From: Aquimonas sp.
GTDB taxonomy: Bacteria; Pseudomonadota; Gammaproteobacteria; Xanthomonadales; Xanthomonadaceae
Reading direction: 5' to 3'
DNA length: 56,123 nt
Assembly: GCA_022241605.1 (NCBI GenBank)
Contig: JAKOMQ010000023.1
Coordinates: 1-56,123, forward strand
The notes under the pieces were generated by a model that was given only the letters and a program-made list of their open reading frames with translations, was not told where the DNA came from and ran no database searches. Below, one piece after another: positions 55,228 to 56,123 of this stretch. Made by a program: the position numbers and the translations under genes. How positions within the stretch are numbered: position 1 is the first letter of the stretch; every line of letters starts with the position of its first letter.

Positions 55228-55773
55228 ATGCCGCGCCGCGCCGTTGCGCCCCGTATCGCCTCACTGCGCCTGCCTGCGGTCGCCGCGGCCGCCCTGCTGC
55301 TGGCCGCCTGCGCCAGCACGCCGATCCAGCCCGAGATCGCCGCCGAGCCACCGCCGCCGCCGCGCGATCTGATCGCCGAGCTCTACGCCATGGTCGAGGC
55401 CGATGACGCCATCGTGGTGGAGCCGCTGCCCGACCCGGAAGTGGAGGACCTGCGTCTGGATGCCACCGACGCGCTCGCCCTGCGCGACCTCGAGCGCGCC
55501 GCTCGCAGCGTGATGCAGGCGCTGGAGATCCGGCCCGGCCGCCCGGACCTGCTGCAGATGCGCGCCGAAGTCGCGCTCGGCCTGCAGGCCCTGGAAGAGG
55601 CCGAGAGTTTCGCGCTGGAGTCCTTTGAAAGCGGCCCCAAGCTCGGCCCGCTGTGCCGCCGTAACTGGGCCGCCGTCCAACTCTCCCGAGAGCTCCGCGG
55701 CGAAGTCGAATCCGCCGCCAGCGCCCGCGAGCAAGCGGATCTCTGCACGCGCGAGCCGGTGCTGCGGATGTAG
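55228..55773 (+). CDS. TPR-type lipoprotein, possible PBP1b-linked factor
   Basis: This 181-residue protein has a lipoprotein signal (LPAVAAAALLLAAC), with the Cys near residue 28. A Pro-rich linker follows, then a helical part that looks like TPR repeats (ALALRDLERAARSVMQALEI; QMRAEVALGLQALEEAESFA). Immediate downstream location after mrcB, four bases apart, suggests a role with PBP1b. Outer-membrane lipoproteins (LpoB, CsiV and others) activate PBPs in gammaproteobacteria, and LpoA has TPR-like helices. The similarity here is positional and structural only, not sequence-proven. Confidence 0.65.
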   Translation: MPRRAVAPRIASLRLPAVAAAALLLAACASTPIQPEIAAEPPPPPRDLIAELYAMVEADDAIVVEPLPDPEVEDLRLDATDALALRDLERAARSVMQALEIRPGRPDLLQMRAEVALGLQALEEAESFALESFESGPKLGPLCRRNWAAVQLSRELRGEVESAASAREQADLCTREPVLRM

Positions 55774-55822
55774 GGTCAAGCGCAGGATGAGTCTCTGCTT
55801 GAGCCAGTGCCGGCCGTATCCC

Positions 55823-55850
55823 TGACCTGCCCGGCGATTCTCGGACCAGT
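55823..55850 (+). repeat. Left terminal inverted repeat of IS3 element
   Basis: TGACCTGCCCGGCGATTCTC followed by GGACCAGT. It pairs with the right repeat at 274-301 (TGACCTGCC, GGC, TC, GGACCA in common). Preceded by tccc. Confidence 0.75.
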
Positions 55851-55891
55851 TGAAAGTTGAGAGGATGGCTCCTGACATCAGCGAGGAGCCC

Positions 55892-56123
55892 ATGCGCAAG
55901 TCCCGATTCAGCGAAGAGCAGATGGTCAAGATCCTCCGTGAGGCCGACAAGTCGCCGGTTGCGGAGGTTGCCAAGAAGCACGGCATCAGCGAGCAGACGC
56001 TGTACGTCTGGCGCAAGCGCTACGGCAAGCTGGAGACCGCCGACGTGAAACAGCTGCGGACGTTGCAGCAGGAAAACGCGCGCCTGAAGAAGCTGCTGGC
56101 CGAGCGAGACCTCGAGATCGAGG
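55892..56123 (+). CDS. IS3-family transposase OrfA, N-terminal part
   Basis: The first 77 residues of OrfA are present: MRKSRFSEEQMVKILREAD, then a helix-turn-helix (VAEVAKKHGISEQTLYVWRK) and a leucine-zipper-like helix (LRTLQQENARLKKLLAERDL). This is the typical IS407-like DNA-binding subunit. AGGAG lies five bases upstream of the ATG. The frame is open to the window edge. Confidence 0.93.
   Translation, partial: MRKSRFSEEQMVKILREADKSPVAEVAKKHGISEQTLYVWRKRYGKLETADVKQLRTLQQENARLKKLLAERDLEIE

Larger units (their letters stand above)
55823..56123 (+). mobile_element. IS3-family insertion sequence, 5' end (cut by window edge)
   Basis: The left terminal repeat begins at 55823 and the orfA start follows 69 bases later. 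The rest, including orfB and the right end, is outside the window. It matches the element at the left edge by its terminal repeat. Confidence 0.85.

Overview
The window is high-GC, densely coded proteobacterial DNA. Several things fit a gammaproteobacterium of the Lysobacterales (Xanthomonadales): a YajD-type HNH protein, OMPLA-type PldA, PBP1b, KatG, relics of REP-associated tyrosine transposases, tiny lysine-rich proteins of a type I remember from xanthomonads, and secreted proteins carrying an F-x-(D/N)-G-F-E motif. This placement rests on gene content and recalled similarity, not on a marker gene. No rRNA, tRNA or CRISPR array was recognised.

Layout. 0-0.3 kb: the 3' end of an IS3-family element. 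0.3-3.4 kb: transposase scars around a DUF429 protein, a small lipoprotein and an AhpD-like protein. 3.4-10 kb: a secreted alpha/beta hydrolase, a translationally coupled lipoprotein pair, yajD and a coupled pair of CNNM/CorC membrane proteins. 10-16.1 kb: a serine beta-lactamase-like hydrolase, a zinc-ribbon SDR, a 31-residue protein, repeats and an archaeal-type TrmY methyltransferase. 16.3-20.3 kb: the predicted Anbu operon (permuted ATP-grasp, alpha-E, transglutaminase, Anbu peptidase). 20.5-29 kb: a GT39-like membrane protein with TPR end, a lipoprotein, a secreted beta-propeller, a DCC thiol protein, a RimK-like ATP-grasp protein, a receiver-like regulator and a glycosyltransferase-like protein. 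29.1-33.7 kb: a MacAB-like four-gene ABC export system. 33.8-41.5 kb: an M28 peptidase, a beta-carbonic-anhydrase-like protein, and a three-gene run of SGNH hydrolase, membrane protein and an Lnt-like enzyme with a long C-terminal extension. 41.7-48.1 kb: an ABC-F ATPase, katG with an OxyR-like site and a clear terminator, pldA and an M14 peptidase. 48.2-55.8 kb: a 1495-residue triple glycosyltransferase divergent from PBP1b and a TPR lipoprotein. 55.8 kb to the end: the 5' end of a second IS3 element in the same orientation as the first.

The most system-like part is the Anbu operon. A probable ligase (permuted ATP-grasp), its usual alpha-E partner, a cysteine transglutaminase-like hydrolase and a threonine peptidase are encoded with one-base overlaps, which suggests a peptide tagging or processing pathway whose substrate is still unknown. 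Other points for follow-up are the Lnt-like extension, the CMDGR carbonic-anhydrase-like protein, the F-x-(D/N)-G-F-E tag and the accumulation of dead RAYT transposase ends. Very long open frames antisense to real genes are common here because of the GC content and were not annotated.
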